Assembly (NCBI GenBank): GCA_023910675.1
Contig: JAAVWC010000025.1
Span: forward strand, 1-48,600
Direction: 5' to 3'
Length of the DNA stretch: 48,600 nucleotides
Origin: Gemmatimonas sp.
GTDB taxonomy: Bacteria > Gemmatimonadota > Gemmatimonadetes > Gemmatimonadales > Gemmatimonadaceae
This document shows positions 39,459 to 46,885 of the stretch, one piece after another (position 1 is the first letter of the stretch; the number at the start of each line of letters is the position of its first letter). The position numbers and the translations under genes were made by a program. The notes below the pieces were generated by a model that was not told the origin of the DNA, did not search any database, and saw nothing but the letters and a program-made list of their open reading frames with translations.

Positions 39459-39679
39459 CGCGCGAGTGGTACGACAAGGTCAAGCAGACATTCTCCTCTG
39501 TAGGGACGACGTGTGCTGAGGGCCTGTCAGACCTGTTTGTGTATAGTGCCGCTGTTGGTGTTGGAGCCACCAACGAGCTAGGTTCGTACGTGGCGTCCGT
39601 TGCTCCCATGCCACCGCGAGAAATCGCGGTGGGCTCCACATGGGAGCGCGGACGCTTTTTTGGTGAGGGTACCCCATGA
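39455..39679 (+). CDS. Small ORF that contains a structured RNA element
   Basis: The protein has 74 residues. It overlaps both neighbours by ATGA, as most genes here do, but the second half of its reading frame is dominated by two hairpins and a T-run (separate entry). The start (REWYDKVKQTFSSVGTTC) is plausible as peptide; the rest may be constrained by RNA structure. Base composition is lower in GC than around. The dual role is the point of interest. Confidence 0.5.
   Translation: MTREWYDKVKQTFSSVGTTCAEGLSDLFVYSAAVGVGATNELGSYVASVAPMPPREIAVGSTWERGRFFGEGTP
39554..39661 (+). ncRNA. Candidate structured RNA / nested hairpin terminator
   Basis: Hairpin 1: GTTGGTG (39554-39560) with CACCAAC (39568-39574). 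Hairpin 2 is nested: GCGTCCG (39593-39599) with CGGACGC (39649-39655), GCTCCCATG (39602-39610) with CATGGGAGC (39639-39647), and CCACCGCGA (39611-39619) with TCGCGGTGG (39624-39632) closed by a GAAA tetraloop. Six Ts follow (39656-39661). A TATAGT box (39542-39547) is upstream but no -35 box is seen. Pairing is far beyond chance; function may be terminator, attenuator, small RNA or single-strand origin. Confidence 0.7.
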
Positions 39680-39870
39680 TTGAAAAGACGACGACCTTCG
39701 ATGTCGTCCGTGATGCGCTGACCGCCTACGGCGAGTATTCCGCGTGGCTCGTGACGGCCAGCGACGACGAAAAGCACGCCATCACGATTGTCGAAGACCT
39801 GATCGGCCGCTCGGTACTCGAGCAGGTGGCCGAAAATGTGGCGGCGCACATCGCCGAAGACGAGCCATGA
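39676..39870 (+). CDS. Small acidic protein, unknown
   Basis: The protein has 64 residues, acidic and helical (VVRDALTAYGEYSAWLVTAS, SVLEQVAENVAAHIAEDEP). It lies just after the hairpin-T-run element and before the replication initiator, with ATGA overlaps. Function unknown. Confidence 0.55.
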   Translation: MIEKTTTFDVVRDALTAYGEYSAWLVTASDDEKHAITIVEDLIGRSVLEQVAENVAAHIAEDEP

Positions 39871-40853
39871 GCAAGCTCAAGATGCGGAGAATTCGCGGCG
39901 AGTACCGCCCATTCTTCGAAGCGTTGTTCACAGGAAAGGATTTTTCGAAGCTCAGCCCCGACGCAAAACTCGCGTATGTGTTCGTGAAGGGACTAAGCGG
40001 AGCGGCCGGCATCAAAGTTTGGCCCGCGTTTCTTGAACAGCTCGCAGAACTGACGGGGATGCCGACTCCTCGCACGAAGCGCGCCGTTGCGGAACTCGTG
40101 GCAGCCGAACGGCTGGCGATAGAGGCGAGCGTTGTATGGGTGGTGCGTGGCCTCGACTTTGAGCCACAACTGCACACGTCGAACGACAATCACCGCATAT
40201 GGTTACGTGAACATCTCGACTCGCTGCCGCGCGTGTCGATGCTGGACACGTTCGAGGCGCTGCACCCCGAGTGGTTTGGTATGGCATCCGAAGGCCCTAC
40301 CCAAGGCCCTACCCAAGGCCCTACCGATAGCCCTAGGGAATCCTTACCCAAACCCAAACCCATACCCAATAACACAACCCTTACTCTTACCCAAACCCCG
40401 ACCAACGGGGAGATCGTCGACGTGTCGAGCGGCGGGCACAAGACGCGGTTGGTTCTTCGGTTCCTGCAAGGGGTGACCGAGTTGTTTGGTGAGCCAACCA
40501 CGCCGCCGCGCTGGGACAGCAAGACGACCTACGACTTCGCCGAGGCGCTGCACGCTGCTGGCGTGCCGCTGGCGTTTGCGGAGGAGCGGCTGTACGAGCT
40601 CGCGAAGACGACGCGCCCTTCGGACGGAAAGCCGCCCGGATCGCTCAAGTACTTCACCGCCCCCGTCGTCAGCGCGTGGGAATCCGAGCAGGTGCACGCC
40701 GCCATGCGTAACCTGCCGGTACCATCGACAAAAGCTGAGAGCGCGGAACCGACCATCCCCGACGAGTGGGCCATCGCCTACGCACGCCAAGGCGCTGCCG
40801 ACTGGCAGGCCGACTGCGATGCGCGCGGCATCGAATGGCGGGTGGCGTCATGA
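39867..40853 (+). CDS. Phage replication initiator (O/DnaD-like)
   Basis: The protein has 328 residues. The N-terminal half is a winged-helix domain (DFSKLSPDAKLAYVFVKGLS, LAELTGMPTPRTKRAVAEL, VVWVVRGLDFEPQL). A linker of GPTQ repeats and Lys/Pro stretches near residues 144-175 follows, then a helical C-terminal domain (FAEALHAAGVPLAFAEERLY). This is the layout of phage replisome organisers such as lambda O. Repeated TACCCAA motifs in the linker DNA are probably the origin. Confidence 0.75.
   Translation: MSKLKMRRIRGEYRPFFEALFTGKDFSKLSPDAKLAYVFVKGLSGAAGIKVWPAFLEQLAELTGMPTPRTKRAVAELVAAERLAIEASVVWVVRGLDFEPQLHTSNDNHRIWLREHLDSLPRVSMLDTFEALHPEWFGMASEGPTQGPTQGPTDSPRESLPKPKPIPNNTTLTLTQTPTNGEIVDVSSGGHKTRLVLRFLQGVTELFGEPTTPPRWDSKTTYDFAEALHAAGVPLAFAEERLYELAKTTRPSDGKPPGSLKYFTAPVVSAWESEQVHAAMRNLPVPSTKAESAEPTIPDEWAIAYARQGAADWQADCDARGIEWRVAS
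40298..40394 (+). other. Candidate replication origin: TACCCAA iterons
   Basis: TACCCAA occurs exactly at 40298-40304, 40310-40316, 40345-40351, 40363-40369 and 40388-40394, with a degenerate copy (TACCGA) at 40322. The first three are 12 bases apart. The stretch 40340-40395 is much richer in A/T than the region. Iterons inside an initiator gene match the lambda O origin plan. Confidence 0.6.
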
Positions 40854-41389
40854 CCGGCCCGTCGCAGTGGATTCCGCCGGCGGAACTGCTCAACGAAACC
40901 CGGGCGATCATCGGGCAGCTCGCGCGCCGCTGGCCCAACCGGCTGTCCGGTGTTCTGGCGCGCACCGAGGCCGCACAGCAGGACCTCACGGCGTTCGCGT
41001 ACGCGCTGCGGGACATCGAGCCGAAGGTGCTGCCGATGATCCCGCGCGAGTACCTGCTTGGGCACGAGTTCCCGCCGGGACCGCACGAGTTGCGCGTTGA
41101 GGCGCAGCGGATCGAGGCGCGCGACTTCCCGAAGCCGACACCTGCCCCGCTCCCGCCGCCACCGATCGACCACGGCAAAGACGTGGCCCGGATTGCGGAG
41201 GTCAACCGCGTGTTGCGTGCCGAGTTGGGGAGCTACCCGCTGGTCATGCTGGCGTGGGACCATCTCGCGGGCATGGCTGACGGCGATCCGGAGGCCAAGG
41301 CCGCTGTCGCCGCTGGCCGAGTCACGCCGGAAGCGATCGCCGGCGCCATTCGCGCCGTGCGCCCCCAAGCCACCGGGAGCGCCACATGA
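40850..41389 (+). CDS. Replication accessory protein, possible helicase loader
   Basis: The protein has 179 residues. Helical start (LLNETRAIIGQLARRWPNRL), Pro-rich middle (PKPTPAPLPPPP), then a helical end (MLAWDHLAGMADGDPEAKAA). It follows the initiator with ATGA coupling, the place of lambda P-type loaders, but no P-loop or loader motif is visible. Confidence 0.5.
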   Translation: MTGPSQWIPPAELLNETRAIIGQLARRWPNRLSGVLARTEAAQQDLTAFAYALRDIEPKVLPMIPREYLLGHEFPPGPHELRVEAQRIEARDFPKPTPAPLPPPPIDHGKDVARIAEVNRVLRAELGSYPLVMLAWDHLAGMADGDPEAKAAVAAGRVTPEAIAGAIRAVRPQATGSAT

Positions 41390-41577
41390 GACCCATCTGC
41401 CCCAAGAGCGGGAAGCAGGGCTTCGACTCGGCGACCGACGCGAAAGCGTCCCTGCTCAGCAAACACAACCGCCGGAAGCTGCAGCCGAAGCACACGTACC
41501 GCTGCCCCGATTGCGGAAACTGGCACCTCACGCGGGTGCCGCCGGAGCGGATGGCGAAGCGGCGGAGGGCGTCATGA
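41386..41577 (+). CDS. Small zinc-ribbon protein
   Basis: The protein has 63 residues: ICPKSGKQGFDSATDAKASL, then YRCPDCGNWHLTRVPPERM. The C-x2-C plus WH motif is like the protein at 46303, so the two look paralogous. Likely nucleic-acid-binding accessory. Confidence 0.65.
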   Translation: MRPICPKSGKQGFDSATDAKASLLSKHNRRKLQPKHTYRCPDCGNWHLTRVPPERMAKRRRAS

Positions 41578-41714
41578 CCGGCCACGAGCATGGCCAGCGG
41601 CTCGCTGGGGGCACGAACGGGGGCAGGGTGGTACCTAGTCATACCCCAGCGGACGAAAAGGCCGTGGCGGGGCGTTTACGGGATTTTCCAACAACCGGGA
41701 GGCATTCGCCATGA
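41574..41714 (+). CDS. Small ORF, unknown
   Basis: The protein has 46 residues (HEHGQRLAGGTNGGRVVPSH). Support is only that start and stop overlap neighbours by ATGA. Sequence shows no domain. Confidence 0.4.
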   Translation: MTGHEHGQRLAGGTNGGRVVPSHTPADEKAVAGRLRDFPTTGRHSP

Positions 41715-42130
41715 GCCCGCGCAAATTCGTGTACCGCCCGCAACAGCGCGGCGCCAAGCCTGCCGGGGAGCTGCCCAAGGCCAAGGGCCGGAAGCGCTCC
41801 GCCGAGGAGCGCATGAACAAAGGGGAGGCCCGCTACGCGCAGATCCTGACGACGCGACAGGCGGCCGGACTGGTCTCGGCGTGGTGGTACGAGGGGATGA
41901 GCTGGCGGCTCGCCGATGAGACGCACTACCGGCCGGACTTTGTCGTGCTCTTGCCGGACGGCACGATGGAGCTGCACGAGGTGAAGGCGGCCAGTCGGGA
42001 GGATGGCGGGGATGACTTCGGCGCGACGCCGGAAGCGTGGCTCAAGCTCAAGATCGTTGCCGAGCACGCGCCGTTTCCGCTGGTCGTCGTGTGGCAGAAG
42101 GGCGGGACGTGGCAGGAGCGGCGGGTATGA
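41711..42130 (+). CDS. DUF1064-type PD-(D/E)xK nuclease/resolvase-like protein
   Basis: The protein has 139 residues. The nuclease core is YRPDFVVLLPDGTMELHEVKA, with PD about residue 77 and E-V-K about residues 91-93, after a basic N-terminus (PKAKGRKRSAEERMNKGEA). DUF1064 proteins of this size occur in phage replication regions and are thought to cut branched DNA. Confidence 0.8.
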   Translation: MSPRKFVYRPQQRGAKPAGELPKAKGRKRSAEERMNKGEARYAQILTTRQAAGLVSAWWYEGMSWRLADETHYRPDFVVLLPDGTMELHEVKAASREDGGDDFGATPEAWLKLKIVAEHAPFPLVVVWQKGGTWQERRV

Positions 42131-42516
42131 TCCGCCCCATCACCCGCGTCATCCGCCTCCGCGTCATCCGGCACCGGATTGCGTGCAAATACCTGTGGCG
42201 CTACCTGACCGATCACTACGACCTGACCGTCCCGCAGGTGATCAAAGTCCGGCCGACGGCACTGGAACTCGGCTTGAAGCCGCGCACCATGCGGCGGGCG
42301 CTCGCCTTGCTGGTGGAGCACCGGTACCTCGATCCGGTGGTGTTGCCGACCGAGGGGACGCCGGGCGAGTACATCGCGGGGCCTCGCGCGTATCGGGTGC
42401 CACTGGCGGCCGTGCCGGTGCCGAAGACACGGCGGGGCCATAAGGGGCCGCGTCCGCATCCTGATCAGCTGGCATTGGGCATCATAACGCGCGAGGGTGT
42501 GGACTATGCCGCGTAA
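42127..42516 (+). CDS. Winged-helix protein before the terminase
   Basis: The protein has 129 residues. HTH pattern VRPTALELGLKPRTMRRALA followed by LLVEHRYLDPVVLP and a wing (GPRAYRVPL). It overlaps the nuclease gene by ATGA and the small terminase gene by 11 bases. It may be a late-gene regulator. Confidence 0.6.
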   Translation: MIRPITRVIRLRVIRHRIACKYLWRYLTDHYDLTVPQVIKVRPTALELGLKPRTMRRALALLVEHRYLDPVVLPTEGTPGEYIAGPRAYRVPLAAVPVPKTRRGHKGPRPHPDQLALGIITREGVDYAA

Positions 42517-42961
42517 TGGCCTCACGCCGAAGCAAGCCGCGTTTGTGGCGGAATACCTCGTCGACTTGAATGCGACGCAGGCGGCAATTCGTGCGGGGTA
42601 TAGCGCCAAGAATGCGGACAAGATCGGCCCGCGCCTGGTAGGGGAAAGTAGGGTGGCGGCGGCGATTGGTGAGGCCAAGGCCAAGCGCGAAGCGGCGACT
42701 GAGGTCAATGCCGCGTGGGTGCTTGAGCGACTGCGCGACAATGTCGAACGGGCGATGCAGGCCGAGCCGGTGTATGACCGCGAAGGCAACGAGACCGGCG
42801 AGTACACGTATCAGGGCGCCGTCGCCAATCGTGCGTTGGAGTTGCTCGGCAAGCATCACGGGCTGTTCTCGGATCGCATCGAGCACACCGGCGCGCAGGG
42901 CGGCGCGATCACGGTGACGGTCACGCACACCGTCGTCGATCCGTCCCCGAATGCTGGTTAG
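42506..42961 (+). CDS. terS: Terminase small subunit (Terminase_2-type)
   Basis: The protein has 151 residues. The HTH start is typical: LTPKQAAFVAEYLVDLNATQ then AAIRAGYSAKNADKIGPRL. The coiled-coil body (EAATEVNAAWVLERLRDNVE) has the oligomerisation helix. ATG 42506 has GAGGG upstream. It recognises the packaging site and recruits the large subunit. It overlaps the next gene by 11 bases. Confidence 0.9.
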   Translation: MPRNGLTPKQAAFVAEYLVDLNATQAAIRAGYSAKNADKIGPRLVGESRVAAAIGEAKAKREAATEVNAAWVLERLRDNVERAMQAEPVYDREGNETGEYTYQGAVANRALELLGKHHGLFSDRIEHTGAQGGAITVTVTHTVVDPSPNAG

Positions 42962-44213
42962 CATCAACCGCCGCGTGCCCCGCTGGGCCTTGCCCCTGCA
43001 GCGCCGCCAGCGCTACAAGGGCGCCAGCGGCGGCCGTGGCTCGGGGAAGTCGCACTTTTTCGCCGAGGAAGCGGTCGAGCGCATGGTGTGCGATCCGTCG
43101 CTGCGCGTCGTGTGCATCCGCGAGGTGCAGCGGTCGCTGAAGTTCTCGGCGAAGGCGCTCGTCGAGGCGAAGATCCGCGAGCTTGGCGTCGCGTCGCTGT
43201 TCCTGGTGTTGACGACCGAGATCCGGCGTGTCGGCGGCAGCGGCGTGATGATCTTCGAGGGGATGCAGGACCATACGTCCGACTCGATCAAGTCGCTCGA
43301 AGGGTTCGGGGTCGCATGGGTCGAGGAAGCGCAAAGTATCTCACAGCGCTCCCTCGACCTGCTGCTGCCGACGATTCGCGCGGAAGGGTCGGAGATCTGG
43401 TTCAGCTGGAACCCGGACAAGAAGACCGACCCCGTCGACCAGCTGTTCGCAAAGGGGCTCGACGGCTCGGTGCGCGTTCACACGACGTACCGCGACAACC
43501 CGTTTCTGCCGTCGACGTTGCGCGACGAGGCGCGGCGGCTCAAGGAAGCCGACCCCGAGAAGTATGAGCACGTCTGGGGCGGCGCGTATAACCTCGGCGG
43601 GAAGGGGCGCGTGTACGCGAAGTTTCTGGACAAGCCGTTCCCAGAGGGCAACGTAGACGCGTCGGTCTGCGATCTTGGCGGCGAGATCTACGTTGGACAA
43701 GACTTCAACGTCAACCCGATGGCGTCGGTCATCGCGGTGCGCGCGGTCGACGAATGCCATGTGCTTGACTGCCTGCTCATTGAGACGTCAAACACGCCGG
43801 AGGTCTGTCAGGAGATCGCCGACCGCTTCCCGCATCGTCGCGTCGTGTTCTGCCCCGATCCGGCGGGCAACGCGCGGCACACGAACGCCAAGGCGGGACA
43901 GACGGACTTCGCGATCATTCGCAGTTTCGGGTTCGAAGTGCGCGCCCCGTCGGCGCACCCGCCCGTCGTCGACCGCGTGAACAACGTGAACATGATGCTG
44001 TGCGACGGACACCGCCGCCGGATGCGGATTCACCCGAAGGCCGCGCACCTCATCGAATCGTTCGGCGGGCAGGTCTACAAGACCGACACGAACATCCCCG
44101 ACAAGTCGGGCGGCTACGACCATCCCAACGACGCCGCCGGCTACTTGTGCTGGCAGGAATTCAACCTGCTCCACGACACGCGCGCCTCTGTCTCCTCTTT
44201 CGCCATCGGTTGA
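42951..44213 (+). CDS. terL: Terminase large subunit (Terminase_3-type)
   Basis: The protein has 420 residues. ATPase: Walker A SGGRGSGKS (residues ~26-34) and Walker B GVAWVEEA (~120-127). Nuclease: Asp in VGQDFNVNP (~248-256), CPDPAG (~303) and the last acidic cluster in HPNDAAG near the C-terminus (~391-396). The order and length fit a P22/SPP1-type enzyme that cuts and pumps DNA. The downstream portal and absence of cohesive ends suggest headful packaging, inferred. Confidence 0.9.
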   Translation: MLVSINRRVPRWALPLQRRQRYKGASGGRGSGKSHFFAEEAVERMVCDPSLRVVCIREVQRSLKFSAKALVEAKIRELGVASLFLVLTTEIRRVGGSGVMIFEGMQDHTSDSIKSLEGFGVAWVEEAQSISQRSLDLLLPTIRAEGSEIWFSWNPDKKTDPVDQLFAKGLDGSVRVHTTYRDNPFLPSTLRDEARRLKEADPEKYEHVWGGAYNLGGKGRVYAKFLDKPFPEGNVDASVCDLGGEIYVGQDFNVNPMASVIAVRAVDECHVLDCLLIETSNTPEVCQEIADRFPHRRVVFCPDPAGNARHTNAKAGQTDFAIIRSFGFEVRAPSAHPPVVDRVNNVNMMLCDGHRRRMRIHPKAAHLIESFGGQVYKTDTNIPDKSGGYDHPNDAAGYLCWQEFNLLHDTRASVSSFAIG

Positions 44214-44215
44214 CC

Positions 44216-45835
44216 ATGCCAGACACGCCAGCCCTTTCGATTCCGGGCAACGCGCCCGCCGCGGCCCGCCCCGACTTCAAGCGGCCGGAGTACGTCGACT
44301 TGGAGCCCTCGCGGCGCCTCTCGCGCGCCATGATGGGCGGGACCCGTGCGGTCCGCGCGCTCGGGACCGAGGCGCTGCCGAAGTGGCCGGCCGAAGAGCC
44401 CGCGTTCTACAGGCTGCGGGCCAAGATCGCGCAGGTCACGCGCTACACCGCCCGCACCGTCGAAGCCGTCGTGGGCATGGTGGTCGGGACGCCGCCGACG
44501 CTCGCTGAGGGCACCGACGCGCGGATCATGGCAGACGCCGAAGACATTGATCGGCGCGGGACCCACTTGGACGTGTTCGCCCGCGATCTGACGCAGGAGG
44601 CCATCGTCGGCGGGCTGGCGGGGATTCTGGTCGACGCGCCGCCGGTGCCCGACGGGCTGCGCCTGACGCTGGCGAACGAACAACGGATGGGCATCCGGCC
44701 GTATTGGGTGCTCGTGACCGCCGAGCAGCTCGTGTCGTGGGTGACCGAGTCGCCCGACTGGGCGCGCATCATGGCCGACTACGCAAGCGGGGCGCTCCGC
44801 GACGAGGATGTCGCGCGCCTCAGCACGCAGCAGATCGTGCGGCAGGTGGTGATCGCTGAAGTCACGAACGTGCGCGCGGGCGAGTTCGGTGTCGTGGCGC
44901 GCGACCGGTACCGCGTCCTCATGCTGACGGACCAAGGCGTCCGCTTTCGCGTGTGGGAGCACGTCCCCGCCGTCGACGGGGCGGCCGAACACTTCCGGAT
45001 GGTCAACGAGGGCGCGATGCTCGGCGCCGGCCGCCGTGAGCTGCCGGCCATCCCGCTCGCTATCGCGTACCCGAAGCGTCCGTCGGCGCCGTTCGTGTCT
45101 GAGCCTGCCGTGCTCGGCGTGGCCGAGCTCAACCTTGACCACTACCAGCTGACGGCCGACCGCCGGTACCTCCTCAAGCACACGCACTCGCCGACGCTGT
45201 ACCTGTTCGGCGTCGATGCCGAGCGCGACGAGACGGGGCAGGAAAAGCCGATTCGCGTGGGACCGAACAGCGTGATCCGCAGCCGCAATGCTGACGCGAA
45301 GATCGGCTATGCGGCGGCGGCGCCCGATGCGCTGGAAGCGTCGAAAGAAGAGCGCGACGAGATCGTGCGGCAGATCGCGGCGCTCGGGATGTCGTTCCTT
45401 GCCAAGGATCGGCAGAGCGGCGGGACCGAGACCGCCAAGGGGCGCGGGCTTGATCTGGCCGCCGAGAACGCGACACACGCCACGATTGCGCGCGGCGTGC
45501 AGGATGCGCTCGAACAGGCGCTCATGTTCCACGGCCTGTACCGCGACTGCCCTGCTCCGTCGGTCGAGATGCACACGGCGTACGCCGCTCCCGAGGTCGA
45601 CGCGCAGATGGCGGGCGTGCTCTGGCAGGCGGTGATTGCCGACAAGCTCGACGTCGATACCTGGCTGACGTTCCTGCGGACGGGCAAGGTGCCGGAGTCG
45701 TTCAACTACGCCGAGTATGCGGCGGATCTGGCGGCGGCTGGGGCGGCGGATCAGGAGGCTGAGGACGAGGCCGCCCGCCAGCTGCTTGGGGACGGCGAGG
45801 GCGACACCGGTGACAATCAGCCGGCGGCGGCGTAG
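44216..45835 (+). CDS. Portal protein (DUF4055-type)
   Basis: The protein has 539 residues. N-terminal helical domain (FKRPEYVDLEPSRRLSRAMM), portal core (RYTARTVEAVVGMVVGTPPT; VLGVAELNLDHYQLTADRRY), and a C-terminal acidic tail (EAEDEAARQLLGDGEGD). It follows terL directly. It forms the dodecameric ring that serves as DNA gateway. Confidence 0.85.
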   Translation: MPDTPALSIPGNAPAAARPDFKRPEYVDLEPSRRLSRAMMGGTRAVRALGTEALPKWPAEEPAFYRLRAKIAQVTRYTARTVEAVVGMVVGTPPTLAEGTDARIMADAEDIDRRGTHLDVFARDLTQEAIVGGLAGILVDAPPVPDGLRLTLANEQRMGIRPYWVLVTAEQLVSWVTESPDWARIMADYASGALRDEDVARLSTQQIVRQVVIAEVTNVRAGEFGVVARDRYRVLMLTDQGVRFRVWEHVPAVDGAAEHFRMVNEGAMLGAGRRELPAIPLAIAYPKRPSAPFVSEPAVLGVAELNLDHYQLTADRRYLLKHTHSPTLYLFGVDAERDETGQEKPIRVGPNSVIRSRNADAKIGYAAAAPDALEASKEERDEIVRQIAALGMSFLAKDRQSGGTETAKGRGLDLAAENATHATIARGVQDALEQALMFHGLYRDCPAPSVEMHTAYAAPEVDAQMAGVLWQAVIADKLDVDTWLTFLRTGKVPESFNYAEYAADLAAAGAADQEAEDEAARQLLGDGEGDTGDNQPAAA

Positions 45836-45844
45836 TATGCCCAC

Positions 45845-46036
45845 ATGCCCCACCGCCCCGAAGACGTCCAACGGACCCACGCGGTCGAGACCCTCGGCGG
45901 GCTGGCGCGCGACATCGCGCATCCGGTCGCGGTGTTCTATCGGGCGCTCAGGGACGAAGGGCTGTCGCCAGAGGACGCCCGCGCCATCACCGGCGAGTTC
46001 ATCGCGCACCTGTTGGGGCAGATTCCCAAGCCGTAG
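45845..46036 (+). CDS. Small protein after the portal
   Basis: The protein has 63 residues, helical (AVFYRALRDEGLSPEDARAI). Starts nine bases after the portal stop. Seen also in other phages next to portal genes; function unknown. Confidence 0.55.
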   Translation: MPHRPEDVQRTHAVETLGGLARDIAHPVAVFYRALRDEGLSPEDARAITGEFIAHLLGQIPKP

Positions 46037-46051
46037 CGCTGGAGCGGCGTC

Positions 46052-46306
46052 ATGAGCCGCCGCGAAAATGGCTATGTCGCCGTGCGCTATGCCGATGGCG
46101 GCAGCATGACGTTTGCGGCATCCGAACGCGAGCGTATCGAAACGGCGTGGCGCAACGGGGACCGCTATTTTGAAGGACGCGACGAATACGGCGGAGAAGG
46201 CGTGATCAGCCTCGATGGCGTCCGGGCGGTGTGGTATTTCTCGCCGGATGCGCTGGCCGCCAGTCGAGAGGAAGACAGGCTGGACCAGATTGAGGGCGTC
46301 ACGTGA
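46052..46306 (+). CDS. Small protein, paralogue A
   Basis: The protein has 84 residues. MTFAASERERIETAWRNGDR and YFEG...GEGVISLDGVRAVWY align with the gene at 46613 (HFAAHERERVVSAWRDG, WFEG, CDLSEVIAVEY). This beta-like domain is repeated on both sides of a zinc-ribbon gene. Function unknown. Confidence 0.6.
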   Translation: MSRRENGYVAVRYADGGSMTFAASERERIETAWRNGDRYFEGRDEYGGEGVISLDGVRAVWYFSPDALAASREEDRLDQIEGVT

Positions 46307-46542
46307 AGCGCCGACACGCAAAGCGCGGACGCTGCGGGAAACTCGACTTCCCAACAAAAGCCGACGCAGAGCGCGAGCTTGCCCGCTGTGTGCAGCGCCG
46401 GAAGGCGGGTGAGCGCGACCGCGACGAGCACAGCGTGTATTTCTGCGCGCAATGCCTCGGGTGGCATATGACCTCAAAGCGGACGCAGATCCCGTTTCGA
46501 CTGACCGGCGCTGTGGTCGATTCGTGGAGGATCAACAGGTGA
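46303..46542 (+). CDS. Small zinc-ribbon protein, paralogue of 41386
   Basis: The protein has 79 residues and starts with GTG. CGKLDFPTKADAERELARC then VYFCAQCLGWHMTSKR match the pattern of the protein at 41386 (C-x2-C-x-x-WH). GTGA couples it to both neighbours. Confidence 0.65.
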   Translation: MKRRHAKRGRCGKLDFPTKADAERELARCVQRRKAGERDRDEHSVYFCAQCLGWHMTSKRTQIPFRLTGAVVDSWRINR

Positions 46543-46622
46543 CCGACCATTTTGTTGACGCCAACAAGAAGGTCCGCCACCATTTGACCGACGTCGGCAA
46601 AAAGGTCAGCCCATGGACCTGA
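46539..46622 (+). CDS. Tiny ORF (27 residues)
   Basis: The GTG overlaps the previous stop and the stop overlaps the next ATG region. It contains two similar units, VDANKKV and TDVGKKV. Support is only by overlap. Confidence 0.35.
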   Translation: MTDHFVDANKKVRHHLTDVGKKVSPWT

Positions 46623-46885
46623 ATCGTGACTGCGTCAACGTGCGGTGGCGCGGGATGGTCGTTCATTTTGCCGCCCACGAACGCGAGCGAGTAGTCAGCG
46701 CATGGCGCGACGGCGTGAAGTGGTTCGAAGGCGACGGCCCGTTTGGTGAGCTGGTCACCTGCGACCTGTCGGAAGTGATCGCCGTCGAGTATGTGCCGGT
46801 GAGCGCGTCGCACGCGCACATCAAGGACCGCAGCTTCATGAATCGGCTCTGGAACAAGGCGGAAGAATGGGGGGAGGAGAAATGA
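46613..46885 (+). CDS. Small protein, paralogue B
   Basis: The protein has 90 residues and shares the ERER...AWR.G...FEG pattern with the gene at 46052, with a different C-terminus (HIKDRSFMNRLWNKAEEWGE). Stop overlaps the MuF-type gene start by ATGA. Function unknown. Confidence 0.6.
   Translation: MDLNRDCVNVRWRGMVVHFAAHERERVVSAWRDGVKWFEGDGPFGELVTCDLSEVIAVEYVPVSASHAHIKDRSFMNRLWNKAEEWGEEK

Noticed and set aside
44141..46477. 778-codon minus-strand frame over the portal gene
   Set aside because: Long because of GC-biased third positions; composition is Arg/His/Ala-rich and the plus strand has clear terminase and portal genes.
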